This document shows positions 18,780-28,270 of a stretch of DNA of 64,000 bases, piece by piece (within the stretch, counting starts at the first letter, position 1; each line of letters begins with the position of its first letter). The notes under the pieces were generated by a model. It saw only the letters and a program-made list of their open reading frames with translations, did not search any database and was not told the origin of the DNA. This DNA is from DATEDA01 sp963789885 (GTDB lineage: Bacteria > Pseudomonadota > Gammaproteobacteria > Burkholderiales > SG8-39): NCBI GenBank assembly GCA_963789885.1, contig CAWBNB010000003.1, forward strand, positions 248,001 through 312,000, in the 5' to 3' direction. The translations under genes were made by a program, and so were the position numbers.

Positions 18780-21089
18780 GTGACTCAGCTATTCCGGGGG
18801 CGGCGGGAAGACCAGCGTCTCGTCACGGGCCAGGGCCGGTTCACCGGCGACTGGAATCTGCCCGGGCAGCTCCATGGACACTTCCTGCGGGCCGATCGCG
18901 CGCATGCCGAGATCGTCTCGCTCGACGTGAAGGCGGCGCGCGCCGCGCCAGGGGTGAAGGCTGTGCTCACCGGCGACGACGTGCGCAAGGCCGGCTTCAA
19001 GCAGGAGCCGCCGCTCGTCCGGTATCCGGGACGGGGTGGCATGAAGCTGCTCGATCCGCATCGCGACGCCTTGGCCGTCGGCCGCGTGCGCCACGTGGGA
19101 CAGGAGGTGGCCCTCGTCGTGGCCGACTCGCCCGCCGCCGCGCAGGACGCGGCCGAGAAGATCGAGATCGAATATCGCGACCTGCCGGCGATCGTCGAGG
19201 TCGACGACGCGCTCGCCCCGGGGGCGCTGCAGCTTCACGACGGCATCCCCGGCAACGTCGCGTTCGACTTCGAGTACGGCGACGAAGCCAAGGTGCAGGC
19301 CGCGTTCGCCCAGGCCGCGCATGTCACGCGGGTCACGCTCGAAAGCAAGCGCCTCGTCGGCAACCCGATGGAGCCGAAATCGGCGCTGGCCGCGTACGAC
19401 GCTGCGACGGGAACGTACGACCTCTACGCGCCGAGCCAGGGCATGACGCTGATGCTCGGGGGCTTGAGCGCGATACTCGACCACCCGGTCGAGAAGATCC
19501 GCCTCCACGCGCGCGACGTCGGCGGCGGGTTCGGCGTGCGTTCGGATGCCTATGCCGAGTACTGCGCGCTCCTGCTCGCGGCGAAGACGCTCGGGAAGCC
19601 GGTGAAATGGGTCGGCACGCGCGCCGAGACCTTCGTCAGCGATTATCACGGACGGGCGGCGCGGCTCATCGGCGAGCTCGCGCTCGACCGCGACGGCGTC
19701 TTCCTCGCGCTCCGGCTGCAGTGGATCGTCAACGCCGGTGCCTATCTTTCCCACCCCGGTCCGCTCATCAACACGTTGCTGCCGGGTTTCCACGCCTGCA
19801 ACCTGTACCGCATTCCGGCGCTGTACGGCCGCCACCAGCTGGTCCTGACGAACACCACACCCACCACCGCCTACCGCGGCGCCGGACGGCCGAACGTTTC
19901 GTACATCGCCGAGCGCCTGGTCGAGGAGGCGGCGCGCGAAACCGGCATCGACCGGATCGAGCTGCGGCGGCGCAACCTGCTGCGCAAGGACGAGTTCCCG
20001 TACCAGACGCCGCTGCCGATGTCGAAGTACGACAGCGGCGATCCGCACGGCCACGTGGAGATGGCGCTGGCGAGGTCCGAGTGGACGGGCTTCGAAGCGC
20101 GCCGGGCGGAAGCGAGGACGCGAGGGAAGCTGCGCGGAATCGCCTGCGCCGTATTCGTCGAGCCGGCGGGCGCCGGCGGCAGCCCGAAGGAGGAAGCCGA
20201 AATCCGCTTTGGCTCGTCGGGCAACGCCGAGCTCTTCACCGTCTCGGGCAGCTCGGGTCAGGGGCACGAGACCGTGTACCCGGAGGTCGCGGCCGAGATC
20301 CTCGGCATGGATCCGGAGAAGATCACGCTGCGCGCGAGCGATCCCGACGGCCCGCGGTTGACCGGCGACGGCACGATCGGCTCGCGCTCGATGATGGCCC
20401 AGGGCGGCGCGGTCGCGATGGCGGTGCGGGAAGCGGTGCGCAAGGGGACGGAGCTCGCCGCCAAAGCGCTCGAGGTCGGAGCGAGCGATGTGGAGTTCGC
20501 CGACGGCAGCTATCGCGTGAAGGGAACGGACCTCGCGATCCGCTTCGAGGAGGTCGTGCGCCGTCATGCCGGTCAGTCGCCACATCCCCTCGACTCGCGC
20601 GGCGACCTGCCGCAGCCGCGCTCGTATCCGGGCGGGGCGCACGTGGCCGAGGTCGAGATCGATCCGGAGACCGGCGAGGTCAGGCTGCTGCGTTACACCG
20701 CGGTCGACGACTGCGGCCGGATCATCAACCACACGCTCCTCGAGGGCCAGCTCCACGGCGGCATCGTCCAGGGAATCGGCCAGGCGATGGGCGAGTACGC
20801 GCAGTACGACCCGGTCACCGGACAGCTCGTGACCGGGAGCTTCATGGACTACGCGATGCCGCGCGCCGACGAGCAGCCCGCGATCAGTCTCTACGACAAC
20901 TCCGTCCCGTCGCCGGGGAATCCGCTCGGCGTGAAGGGCGCGGGTGAAGCCGGGACGACCGGCGCAGTCCCCACAATCGCCAACGCGGTGATCGACGCGC
21001 TGCGGCCGCTCGGCATCCACCACCTCGACTTCCCGTTCTCGCCGGGGCGGGTCTGGGCGGCGATCGCGGCGCGTCAAACCGGCGGCTGA
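18780..21089 (+). CDS. Molybdopterin-binding hydroxylase large subunit, XDH/CoxL family (769 aa)
   Basis: Large subunit of the xanthine dehydrogenase/aldehyde oxidase family. Seen: the RLVTGQGRFTGD start, RDVGGGFGVR, AYRGAGRPN in the active-site loop, and the GVKGAGEAGTTGA segment that holds the catalytic Glu. AYRGAGR rather than AYRCSFR excludes form I CO dehydrogenase. GTG at 18780 has an ideal RBS (AAAGGAGG, about 18766-18772). The usual FAD and 2Fe-2S subunits are not adjacent. It hydroxylates an aromatic, heterocyclic or aldehyde substrate; electron partners must be encoded elsewhere. Confidence 0.88.
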   Translation: MTQLFRGRREDQRLVTGQGRFTGDWNLPGQLHGHFLRADRAHAEIVSLDVKAARAAPGVKAVLTGDDVRKAGFKQEPPLVRYPGRGGMKLLDPHRDALAVGRVRHVGQEVALVVADSPAAAQDAAEKIEIEYRDLPAIVEVDDALAPGALQLHDGIPGNVAFDFEYGDEAKVQAAFAQAAHVTRVTLESKRLVGNPMEPKSALAAYDAATGTYDLYAPSQGMTLMLGGLSAILDHPVEKIRLHARDVGGGFGVRSDAYAEYCALLLAAKTLGKPVKWVGTRAETFVSDYHGRAARLIGELALDRDGVFLALRLQWIVNAGAYLSHPGPLINTLLPGFHACNLYRIPALYGRHQLVLTNTTPTTAYRGAGRPNVSYIAERLVEEAARETGIDRIELRRRNLLRKDEFPYQTPLPMSKYDSGDPHGHVEMALARSEWTGFEARRAEARTRGKLRGIACAVFVEPAGAGGSPKEEAEIRFGSSGNAELFTVSGSSGQGHETVYPEVAAEILGMDPEKITLRASDPDGPRLTGDGTIGSRSMMAQGGAVAMAVREAVRKGTELAAKALEVGASDVEFADGSYRVKGTDLAIRFEEVVRRHAGQSPHPLDSRGDLPQPRSYPGGAHVAEVEIDPETGEVRLLRYTAVDDCGRIINHTLLEGQLHGGIVQGIGQAMGEYAQYDPVTGQLVTGSFMDYAMPRADEQPAISLYDNSVPSPGNPLGVKGAGEAGTTGAVPTIANAVIDALRPLGIHHLDFPFSPGRVWAAIAARQTGG

Positions 21090-21172
21090 GAAGGAGCGGC
21101 CAGGCTTGTGGGATCGTCAACGGTTTTGTACAGTTGCCCGAAAACCGCATTCCCGACCAGAGGAGGAACACC

Positions 21173-22312
21173 GTGAAGCGAACACTTCCGCTTTTCGCCG
21201 TCGCCTGCGCGATCGCATCGCTCCAGGTTTCCGCGCAGGACAAGGTGATCCGGGTCGGGGTGCTGATGCCGATCTCGGGTCCGGCGTCCTATTTCGGCGT
21301 CATGGGCAAGGAGGGCATCGACCTCGCCCTCGAGCAGCTCAAGGGCGGCGTCAACGGCTACCACCTGCAGGTGCAGTACGAAGACTCGGCGTGCAGCCCG
21401 CTGCAGGCCACCAACACGGTGAAGCGGGTGCTGGAGCAGTTCAAGCCCCACGTCGTCATCGGCGAGGAGTGCTCGGACGCCTCGCTCGCCATCGCGCCCA
21501 TCCTCGACCAAGCGAAGGTGCCGATGCTCAACGCCGGCTCGGTCACGATGAAGCTGACCGAGTCGGGCTACAAGTACGTGTTCCGGATCTTCCCGAACGC
21601 CGAGCAGCAGAGCATCCCGCTCGCCAAGAACGCTTACGACAAGCTCAAGGCGCGCACGGCGGTGATCCTCTACGAGAAGACGAACGCCGGCAACGATAAC
21701 GCCGAGGGCTTCGAGAAGCTCTTCGTCGCCGCCGGCGGAAAGGTGCTCGCCAAGATCGACTTCGGCCGCGACGTGAACGACTTCACCCCGATCGCCACCC
21801 GGATCGCCAGCCTCGGCAAGGTGGACGTGCTCCCGACCTTCGCGCTTGAAGGCCAGCAGGTGCGCCTCGCCCAGGCGCTGGCGCAGGCGAAGGTGGTGAA
21901 GGGCGGCGGCGGCAACGCCATCCAGATGGGCTCGATCTGGCTGCCCTACGGCTTCGACCAGAAGGCCGGCCAGGCCTCCGAAGGCTACATCCGCATCGTG
22001 CAGTTCGACCCGACCGAGAAGCGCAAGGTGGTGCAGGACTTCGTCGGCGTCTTCCGCGCGAAGTACGGCGCGGACAAGGTCCCCACGCACATCAACGCGC
22101 ACGCCTACGACGCCATCATGCTCGTCGCCGAGGCGGTGCGCCGCGGCGCGACCGACCAGGAGTCGATCCGCGACCGGTTCTCGAAGATGAAGGACGTGGA
22201 GGTGACCACCGGCAGGATCACGTTCGACCCGAAGGGCCAGAACTCCGACCTGTCGGTGATCCACTTCGTCGAGACGCAGAAGGACCTCAGCTGGAAGGGC
22301 CTGAGCTGGTAA
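21173..22312 (+). CDS. Branched-chain amino acid-type ABC receptor, LivK-like (379 aa)
   Basis: Type I periplasmic binding protein. GTG at 21173 has RBS AGAGGAGGA and is followed by the signal peptide KRTLPLFAVACAIASLQVSA, so I prefer it to the upstream in-frame ATG at 21134. Mature start KVIRVGVLMPISGPASYFG is family-typical; VVIGEECSDASLAIAP forms part of the ligand pocket. It is the first gene of the complete receptor-permease-permease-ATPase-ATPase set. In such catabolic settings these receptors often bind aromatic acids rather than amino acids; ligand unknown. Confidence 0.9.
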   Translation: MKRTLPLFAVACAIASLQVSAQDKVIRVGVLMPISGPASYFGVMGKEGIDLALEQLKGGVNGYHLQVQYEDSACSPLQATNTVKRVLEQFKPHVVIGEECSDASLAIAPILDQAKVPMLNAGSVTMKLTESGYKYVFRIFPNAEQQSIPLAKNAYDKLKARTAVILYEKTNAGNDNAEGFEKLFVAAGGKVLAKIDFGRDVNDFTPIATRIASLGKVDVLPTFALEGQQVRLAQALAQAKVVKGGGGNAIQMGSIWLPYGFDQKAGQASEGYIRIVQFDPTEKRKVVQDFVGVFRAKYGADKVPTHINAHAYDAIMLVAEAVRRGATDQESIRDRFSKMKDVEVTTGRITFDPKGQNSDLSVIHFVETQKDLSWKGLSW

Positions 22313-22341
22313 CCCGCGCAGCCGGTTAGCGGCGCCGCGAC

Positions 22342-23259
22342 ATGACCGACATCGCGGCGCTGGTCGCGCAGCAGGCGATCAACGGGATCTATCTCGGCTG
22401 CCTGTACGTGATGGTGGCCCTGGGGCTCACCCTGATCTACGGGGTGCTGAACCAGATCAACTTCGCGCACGCCGATTTCGTCACCGTGGGCGCGTTCGCG
22501 GCGTTCTTCGTGGCGACGCGCTTCGCGACCAAGGTGCTCGGGCTCCCGGACACGACCGGCTACCTCGTCTCGATCGTGGTGGCGTTCGGCGTCGGCGCGG
22601 TCCTCGGGGCGCTCGTCAACGCCGCGGTGTTCGCGCCGCTCCGCGAGCGCGGCGACGAGCTGCGGCCGCTGATCGCGACGATCGGCGTCTCGGTGCTGCT
22701 CGAGAACGGGCAGCTCGCGCTCTTCGGGCCGATCCCCTACCAGTTCGATTCGCCGTTCACGCGCGAGACGATCCGCATCGGCCGCATCTTCTTCACCCAG
22801 CAGAGCGTGGTGGTCGTGCTGGTGGCGGCGGTCTCGGTCGCCGCGCTCTACGCGTTCCTGCGGCTGACTTTCCTCGGCAAGGCGCTGCGCGCGGTGTCGC
22901 AGGACCGCGAAACCGCCGGTCTGATGGGCATCAACCCGAACCTGCTGATCGCGCTCACTATCGTGATCTCGTCGGCGCTCGCGGGCATGGCGGGCGCGCT
23001 GCTCGGGCCGGTGCTGGTGCTGACGCCCTTCGCCGGGGCGTCGGTGATCGTCAAGGCGTTCGCGATCGTGATCATCGGCGGCTTCGGCAACCTCGAGGGC
23101 ACGATCCTCGCCGGCATCCTGGTCGGCGTGATCGAGGCCTTCACGGTGCAGTACCTCGGCTCGGGCGTCATCGATCTGGTGGTGTTCGTGCTGCTCCTCG
23201 TCATGCTGGCGATCAGGCCCACCGGCCTCGTCGCGGAGAGGAAAGAGGAGAACGTTTGA
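22342..23259 (+). CDS. Liv-type ABC permease, LivH-like (305 aa)
   Basis: Polytopic inner-membrane protein (about eight hydrophobic helices) with GLTLIYGVLNQINFAHADF near the N-terminus and ALRAVSQDRETAGLMGINPN, the cytoplasmic loop that contacts the ATPase. ATG at 22342, 29 bases after the receptor gene. Its stop overlaps the TTG start of the LivM-like gene. Confidence 0.92.
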   Translation: MTDIAALVAQQAINGIYLGCLYVMVALGLTLIYGVLNQINFAHADFVTVGAFAAFFVATRFATKVLGLPDTTGYLVSIVVAFGVGAVLGALVNAAVFAPLRERGDELRPLIATIGVSVLLENGQLALFGPIPYQFDSPFTRETIRIGRIFFTQQSVVVVLVAAVSVAALYAFLRLTFLGKALRAVSQDRETAGLMGINPNLLIALTIVISSALAGMAGALLGPVLVLTPFAGASVIVKAFAIVIIGGFGNLEGTILAGILVGVIEAFTVQYLGSGVIDLVVFVLLLVMLAIRPTGLVAERKEENV

Positions 23260-24167
23260 AGCTGCGCATCGCCGTGGCGGTGCTGGTGATCGCGGCTGCG
23301 CCGCTTCTCCTGCAGACGCCGTACTGGCGCGGCATTCTGATCGTGTGCGCGATGAATTGCCTGCTCGCGCTGTCGCTCAATCTCGTGATCGGGTACACCG
23401 GGCAGCTCAACCTCGGGCAATCCGCGTTCTTCGCGATCGGTGCTTACGTCTCGACCATCCTCACCAAGACCTACGGCTGGAACTTCTGGTTCGCGGTCCC
23501 GGCCGCGATCGCGGCGGCCGGAGTCCTCGGCCTCGCGCTCGCCGCGTTCGCCGTCAGGTTGCGCGGCCACTATCTCGCCATCGCGTCGCTCGGCTTCGCG
23601 GTGATCACCTACCAGGTCCTGATCAACTGGGAGCGCGTCACGGAGGGCGTGCGCGGGATCTACGGCATCCTGCCGCCGCCTGGCTTCCGCGATCAGCTCG
23701 CGCTGTTCTACCTGGTCGCCGGGATCGCGCTCGTCGTCTACCTCGTGCTCGGCAACTTGGTGCGCTCGCCGATAGGCGAGACGCTGCGCGCGATCCGCGA
23801 GGACGAGGTGTCCGCCGCTTCGCTCGGCATCAACGCCGCGCGCTGGAAGGCGTTCGCCTTCGGCGTCGGTGCGGCGATTGCGGGTCTCGCCGGCTGCTTC
23901 TACCCCGGCTTCGTCGGCACCCTGGTGCCGGAGGCCTTCAACATCGTCGAGTCCTTCACGATGATGGCGATGGTGATCGTCGGCGGCATGGGCACGATGA
24001 TCGGCCCGGTCATCGGCGCGGTGGTGCTCACGTTCCTCCCGGAGCTGCTCCGCAGCGTCGGCGAGCTGAGGCTGCTCGTGTATGGCGTCGCGCTGACGCT
24101 GGTGGTGCTCTTCATGCCGGGCGGACTCGTCCAGATCGGCGCGGCGCTGCGGAGAAGGCCGGCGTGA
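23256..24167 (+). CDS. Liv-type ABC permease, LivM-like (303 aa)
   Basis: Second permease. TTG at 23256 overlaps the livH-like stop (TTGA). Family segments are LSLNLVIGYTGQLNLGQSAF, RLRGHYLAIASLGFA and the ATPase-contacting loop RAIREDEVSAASLGINAARW. Hydrophobic throughout, about nine to ten helices. Its TGA overlaps the GTG of the LivG-like ATPase. Confidence 0.92.
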   Translation: MKLRIAVAVLVIAAAPLLLQTPYWRGILIVCAMNCLLALSLNLVIGYTGQLNLGQSAFFAIGAYVSTILTKTYGWNFWFAVPAAIAAAGVLGLALAAFAVRLRGHYLAIASLGFAVITYQVLINWERVTEGVRGIYGILPPPGFRDQLALFYLVAGIALVVYLVLGNLVRSPIGETLRAIREDEVSAASLGINAARWKAFAFGVGAAIAGLAGCFYPGFVGTLVPEAFNIVESFTMMAMVIVGGMGTMIGPVIGAVVLTFLPELLRSVGELRLLVYGVALTLVVLFMPGGLVQIGAALRRRPA

Positions 24168-24931
24168 CGGCGCTGCTCGAGGCGCGCGGGCTGAGCAAGA
24201 GCTTCGGCGGCGTGCGCGCCGTGCGGGATATCTCCCTCGCGATCCCGGAGCAGTCGATCTTCGCGCTGATCGGCCCGAACGGCGCAGGAAAGTCCACGCT
24301 ATTGAACCTGCTCTCGGGCATCTACCAACCGGATGCCGGCGCGCTCAGCTTCACCGGCGCGGACCTGATCGGCTTGCCGGCGCACCGCCGGGTACGGCTC
24401 GGCATCGCGCGCACGTTCCAGAAGATCCGGCTCTTCAAACAGCTCACCGTGCTCGAGAACGTGCTCGCCGGCTTCCACATCCACCACAAGATTCCCGCGT
24501 GGCAATACGTGGTGCCGGGCTCGGCCGCGGGCCGCGACCGGAGCCGCTGCCGCGCGGAGGCCGAGGAGCTGCTCGCCTTCGTGGGGCTCGCGGCGCGCGC
24601 CGGGGAACGCGCCGGGTCGCTGCCCTACGGCCAGCAGCGCATGCTGGAGATCGCACGCTCGCTCGCCACGCGGCCGCGCCTCTTCATGCTCGACGAACCG
24701 GCCGCCGGCTTGAACGGCGCCGAGGTCGCGTTCCTGTTGCAGCGCCTGGAGGACATCGGCCGGCGCGGCATCACGGTAGTGGTGGTCGAGCACAACATGG
24801 ACCTCGTGATGAACGTGGCGCACCGCGTGTTCGTCATGGACTACGGCGAGCACCTGTTCGAGGGTTCACCGCGCGAGGTGCAGGCCAATCCGCGGGTGAT
24901 CGAGGCGTACCTCGGTGGCGAGTTCCAGTGA
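24164..24931 (+). CDS. Liv-type ABC ATPase, LivG-like (255 aa)
   Basis: Begins at GTG 24164, overlapping the livM-like stop. Walker A LIGPNGAGKSTLL, Q-loop TFQKIRLF, signature LPYGQQRMLEIA, Walker B LFMLDEPAAGLN, and H-loop VVVEHNMDLV. The LPYGQQ signature is characteristic of LivG rather than LivF. It energises uptake together with the LivF-like subunit. Confidence 0.92.
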   Translation: MTALLEARGLSKSFGGVRAVRDISLAIPEQSIFALIGPNGAGKSTLLNLLSGIYQPDAGALSFTGADLIGLPAHRRVRLGIARTFQKIRLFKQLTVLENVLAGFHIHHKIPAWQYVVPGSAAGRDRSRCRAEAEELLAFVGLAARAGERAGSLPYGQQRMLEIARSLATRPRLFMLDEPAAGLNGAEVAFLLQRLEDIGRRGITVVVVEHNMDLVMNVAHRVFVMDYGEHLFEGSPREVQANPRVIEAYLGGEFQ

Positions 24932-24990
24932 GCCCGCAGGACCGCTCCAGGGGCGAACGCCCGAGCGCACTTCGCGCGAGGAGAGCTCCA

Positions 24991-25710
24991 GTGAGCGCGC
25001 TCCTGCGAGTGGAGGATCTCGAACTCGCCTACGGCGAGGTCGCGGCCTGCCGCGACGTGTCATTCGAGGTTGCCGAGGGCGAGATCGTCGCGCTCATCGG
25101 CTCGAACGGCGCCGGCAAGAGCACGATCCTGCGCGGCGTGGCGGGTGCGATGGCGCCGCGCCGCGGACGGATCCTGTTCGCCGGCGAGGACGTCACCGCG
25201 CTGCCTTCGCACCGCCGCGCGACTGCCGGCATCGCGCTGGTGCCCGAGGGGCGGCGGGTGTTTCCGGCGCTGACCGTGCGCGAGAACCTGGAGATGGGCG
25301 GCTTCAAGTACCGCGGTGACCGTGCCCGGGTCGCGGACCGCATCGAGCGCTGCATGGCGATGTTCCCGCGGCTGCGCGAGCGGTCGGCGCAGCGCGCCGG
25401 TACGCTCTCCGGGGGCGAGCAGCAGATGCTCGCGTTGTCGCGCGCGCTCATGTCGGACCCGAAGCTCCTCTGCCTGGACGAGCCGTCGCTCGGCCTCGCG
25501 CCGCTGGTGGTGCAGGAGATCTTCCGCAGCATTCGCGACGCCAACGCCGCCGGCACCAGCATCCTGCTCGTCGAGCAGAATGCGCGCTACGCGCTCGAGA
25601 CCGCCACCCGCGGTTACGTCCTGCAGACCGGCTCGCTCATCGCGAGCGGGACGTGCGCGGCACTCAAGCAGGACGAGCGCGTCAAGGAAGCCTATCTCGG
25701 CAGAAAGTGA
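24991..25710 (+). CDS. Liv-type ABC ATPase, LivF-like (239 aa)
   Basis: GTG at 24991 with RBS GAGGAGA about eight bases upstream. Walker A LIGSNGAGKSTIL, the LivF-type LVPEGRRVFPALTVRENLEM, signature LSGGEQQMLALS, Walker B LLCLDEPSLGLAP, and H-loop ILLVEQNARYAL. It completes the five-gene importer; a 59-base spacer from the LivG gene holds only the RBS. Confidence 0.92.
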   Translation: MSALLRVEDLELAYGEVAACRDVSFEVAEGEIVALIGSNGAGKSTILRGVAGAMAPRRGRILFAGEDVTALPSHRRATAGIALVPEGRRVFPALTVRENLEMGGFKYRGDRARVADRIERCMAMFPRLRERSAQRAGTLSGGEQQMLALSRALMSDPKLLCLDEPSLGLAPLVVQEIFRSIRDANAAGTSILLVEQNARYALETATRGYVLQTGSLIASGTCAALKQDERVKEAYLGRK

Positions 25711-25720
25711 GGTGAATTCG

Positions 25721-26497
25721 GTGACCAAGGCGATCGACAAGTTCAGGCTGGACGGCAAGGTCGCGATCGTGACCGGGGCCGGCGGCGGAATCGGCCGGGC
25801 GATCAGCGTTGCGCTGGCTGGGGCGGGCGCGGCCGTGGCCGCGTGCGACGTCAATCCCGCGAGCGCGAAGGCGACCGCGGACCTCGCCGCGACGGCAGGC
25901 GCACGCGCGGCGGCGGTCGCCTGCGACGTCGCCGATGAGGCGTCGTGCCGGCGCGCGGTCGAGGACACGGTCGCCCGGTTCGGTGCCCTGCACGTGCTGG
26001 TCAACGGCGCCGCCGTGCTCGATCCCGATGCAACCGTGGTGGATTGCGAGCCCGCGAACTGGAACCGGGTGCTCGCCGTGAATCTCGGCGGTGCGTTCCT
26101 GATGAGCAAGTTCGCGATCCCGCACCTCGAACGCGCGGGCGGCGGGTCGATCATCCACATCGCGTCCCAGCTCGGCAGCGTCGGCTCGCCGCGCCGCGTC
26201 GCGTACTGCGCGACCAAGGGCGCCCTCATCCAGCTCGCCAAGGCGATGGCGATGGACCACGCCGCGCAGAACATCCGCGTGAATACGCTGTCGCCGGGCG
26301 CGGTGGAAACGGACCGGCTCGTCTACCGCTTCGGCTCGATGGAGAAGGCGCGCGAGGTCGCCGGCCCGAAGCACCTGCTCGGGCGGCTCGGCCAGCCGGA
26401 AGAGATTGCGAATGCCGCCGTGTTCCTCGCGAGCGACGCCGCGAGCTTCATGACCGGCGCCGATCTGCTGGTCGACGGCGGCTACAACGCGCAGTAG
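25721..26497 (+). CDS. Short-chain dehydrogenase/reductase (258 aa)
   Basis: Classical SDR: VTGAGGGIGRAIS, CDVADE, VNGAA in place of NNAG, catalytic Ser in HIASQLGS, YCATK as YxxxK, and the FMTGADLLVDGGYN C-terminus. Two in-frame GTGs (25712 and 25721) are possible; the second has AGGTGA at RBS distance and is used. It follows the importer by 10 bases and is probably the first enzyme acting on the imported compound or its alcohol. It converges with the Rieske beta gene. Confidence 0.88.
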   Translation: MTKAIDKFRLDGKVAIVTGAGGGIGRAISVALAGAGAAVAACDVNPASAKATADLAATAGARAAAVACDVADEASCRRAVEDTVARFGALHVLVNGAAVLDPDATVVDCEPANWNRVLAVNLGGAFLMSKFAIPHLERAGGGSIIHIASQLGSVGSPRRVAYCATKGALIQLAKAMAMDHAAQNIRVNTLSPGAVETDRLVYRFGSMEKAREVAGPKHLLGRLGQPEEIANAAVFLASDAASFMTGADLLVDGGYNAQ

Positions 26498-26507
26498 GGG
26501 CGGCGGC

Positions 26508-26990
26508 TCAGACGGGGGTCGCGAGCAGCGTCGGAATCGAGCCGGTATCGGCGATCGCGACCATCTCGCGCAGGCGTGCGACGCCGTCGCGCACCAGTAC
26601 CGACGCCTGGTAACGTCCGACGCTGAAGAGTCGGCTCGCGCCTTCGAGATCGGTCTGGAACAGGCTGTAGCTCGCTTCGATCTGCCACGCCCCGCCGGCA
26701 CCGGGCCGGATGCGTGGTGCGCCGATGACGTGGCGATCCCAGTGCAGGTTGTACTCGTTTACGTCGCGGTACGACGCGACGCGATCGTGGAGCATGTCCT
26801 TGTTCGCGCACCAGATCAGGATGTTCGGCAAGCCCTGCTCGACGTTTTCGCGCGTCACCACCTTGTACGAGCAGTCCCCGTCGAAGAGCTCGACCCATTC
26901 CTCGAGCCGGTCCTCGTCGAGCCGCAGCGCGTACTCGGCGAGGAGGTCGGCGATCGCGTCGCGGACCTCGCGCGGCACCGGAGGGCTCAC
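26508..26990 (-). CDS. Ring-hydroxylating dioxygenase beta subunit (160 aa)
   Basis: NTF2-like small subunit of an aromatic-ring-hydroxylating oxygenase, with YALRLDEDRLEEWVELFDGD, CANKDMLHDRV and LFSVGRYQASVLVRDG. GTG at 26990 overlaps the stop of the alpha-subunit gene, so subunits are translated in a coupled way. The beta subunit is structural, forming the alpha3beta3 hexamer. It is the last gene of the operon that begins at 31036. No ferredoxin or reductase gene is present beside it. Confidence 0.9.
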   Translation of the reverse strand: MSPPVPREVRDAIADLLAEYALRLDEDRLEEWVELFDGDCSYKVVTRENVEQGLPNILIWCANKDMLHDRVASYRDVNEYNLHWDRHVIGAPRIRPGAGGAWQIEASYSLFQTDLEGASRLFSVGRYQASVLVRDGVARLREMVAIADTGSIPTLLATPV

Positions 26991-28249
26991 CGGATCGCCC
27001 CTTCCGGCTCCACGCCCATCAGCTCCGACCAGTAGGACCAGAAGCCGCGGATCGGCGTCTCGGTCACCCGGTGCGCGAGGTCCTTGAGCGGACCGCGGCC
27101 GCCCATCTCGAACACTGCGCTCGCCGTCGTTTCGGGGCGGGTCGCCTTCTGGATGATCTCGATCGCCTCGCCGTCCTCCATCGACACGAAGCCGGCCGGC
27201 CCGACCAGGTTGGCGAGGAGCAGCCGATGGCGGGTCATCTCCTCGCTGTCGTCGACGTAGCCGAAGACGGTCTGGAAGATCTCGAACGAGTCGACGCCCT
27301 TCGGCCGGATCTGCCGGGTCGCGAGCGTGTTGTTGATCTGGATCAGCAGCATGTTGGGGAAGATCGTCGGCGCCGCGAGGTTCATCCCGTCGGCGAACTC
27401 GGGCACGTACTTGAGAAGCGAAGCGTCCCGCAGCCGCATCCGGTCGAGCTGCACGCCGGCCTGGCCCGCGTAGGCGGCGCGCGCCTCCTCCTGCGTGTCG
27501 GTCGCCGCGTAGGCGTGGTTCATGTTGTGGCGATGGCGGGCGTCCATCTTCACGCCGCCGCGCTGCGTCGCGCGGTCCACGCCGTAGGTCACGAAGAACT
27601 CGTGCAGCAGGCTCGCGTGATAGGTGTCGCGCAGGTTCTCGGCGTAGAGCTTCCAGTTGCCGTTCACCATCTGCCGCGAATAGCCGAGGACGCGGACCGG
27701 CTTGTGCATGAAGCGCTCGACCATCCCGGTGCCGAACTCGCCGAGGTACTGCTCGAGCGGCTCGGTCTCGGCCGAGAACGTGCCGAAGAGGACGCCGCGG
27801 AAGTTCCGCACCGTCAGGCGCCGCGGACTCGCGGCCTTGAGGTCGAAGTCGGCCGGCATGCCGCCTTCGCCCTTCAGGCCGCGCCGGAACGGGATGCCGA
27901 TCAGCTCGCCCTCGAGGTTGTAGCACCAGCGGTGATAGATGCAGACGATCTCGGCCGCGTTGCCGTGCGTGCGCCGGACGATCTGCGCCCCGCGGTGGGC
28001 GCACCGGTTCACGAACGCATGGATCGCGCCGTCCTGTGCGCGCGTGACGACGACCGGGGAGTCGCCGATCCAGGTCGTGCGGTAGTCGCCGGGGTTCGGG
28101 ACCTCCGCTTCCAAAGCGAGGTAGTTCCAGACCGGCCCGCGGAAGATGCGCTCCATCTCGAGCGCGTAGACCGACTCGTCGTGGTACAGGCGGAAGGGCA
28201 CCCGGGAGTAGTCGTTGCGCGGCCAGTCGACCTTCAGTGCTTGCGGCAT
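26987..28249 (-). CDS. Rieske dioxygenase alpha subunit, anthranilate/salicylate type (420 aa)
   Basis: Catalytic subunit. Rieske centre: CAHRGAQI and CIYHRWCYN give C-x-H and C-x2-H. Mononuclear iron: NLRDTYHASLLHEFF gives D-x2-H-x4-H. Segments such as FRGPVWNYLALEAEVPNPGD, NNTLATRQIRPKG and NLVGPAGFVSMED closely resemble anthranilate 1,2-dioxygenase AndAc and salicylate 5-hydroxylase NagG as I remember them. I use the ATG at 28249, which has GGAG eight bases upstream; an ATG at 28261 and a TTG at 28270 are alternatives. Likely reaction: dihydroxylation or hydroxylation of an ortho-substituted benzoate. Electron-transfer partners are elsewhere. Confidence 0.88.
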   Translation of the reverse strand: MPQALKVDWPRNDYSRVPFRLYHDESVYALEMERIFRGPVWNYLALEAEVPNPGDYRTTWIGDSPVVVTRAQDGAIHAFVNRCAHRGAQIVRRTHGNAAEIVCIYHRWCYNLEGELIGIPFRRGLKGEGGMPADFDLKAASPRRLTVRNFRGVLFGTFSAETEPLEQYLGEFGTGMVERFMHKPVRVLGYSRQMVNGNWKLYAENLRDTYHASLLHEFFVTYGVDRATQRGGVKMDARHRHNMNHAYAATDTQEEARAAYAGQAGVQLDRMRLRDASLLKYVPEFADGMNLAAPTIFPNMLLIQINNTLATRQIRPKGVDSFEIFQTVFGYVDDSEEMTRHRLLLANLVGPAGFVSMEDGEAIEIIQKATRPETTASAVFEMGGRGPLKDLAHRVTETPIRGFWSYWSELMGVEPEGAIR

Positions 28250-28270
28250 CGGTTTCTCCATCGGCTGCAA

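Noticed and set aside
18780..21089. Carbon monoxide dehydrogenase CoxL
   Set aside because: The loop is AYRGAGR, not the AYRCSFR of form I enzymes, and no coxM or coxS adjoins.
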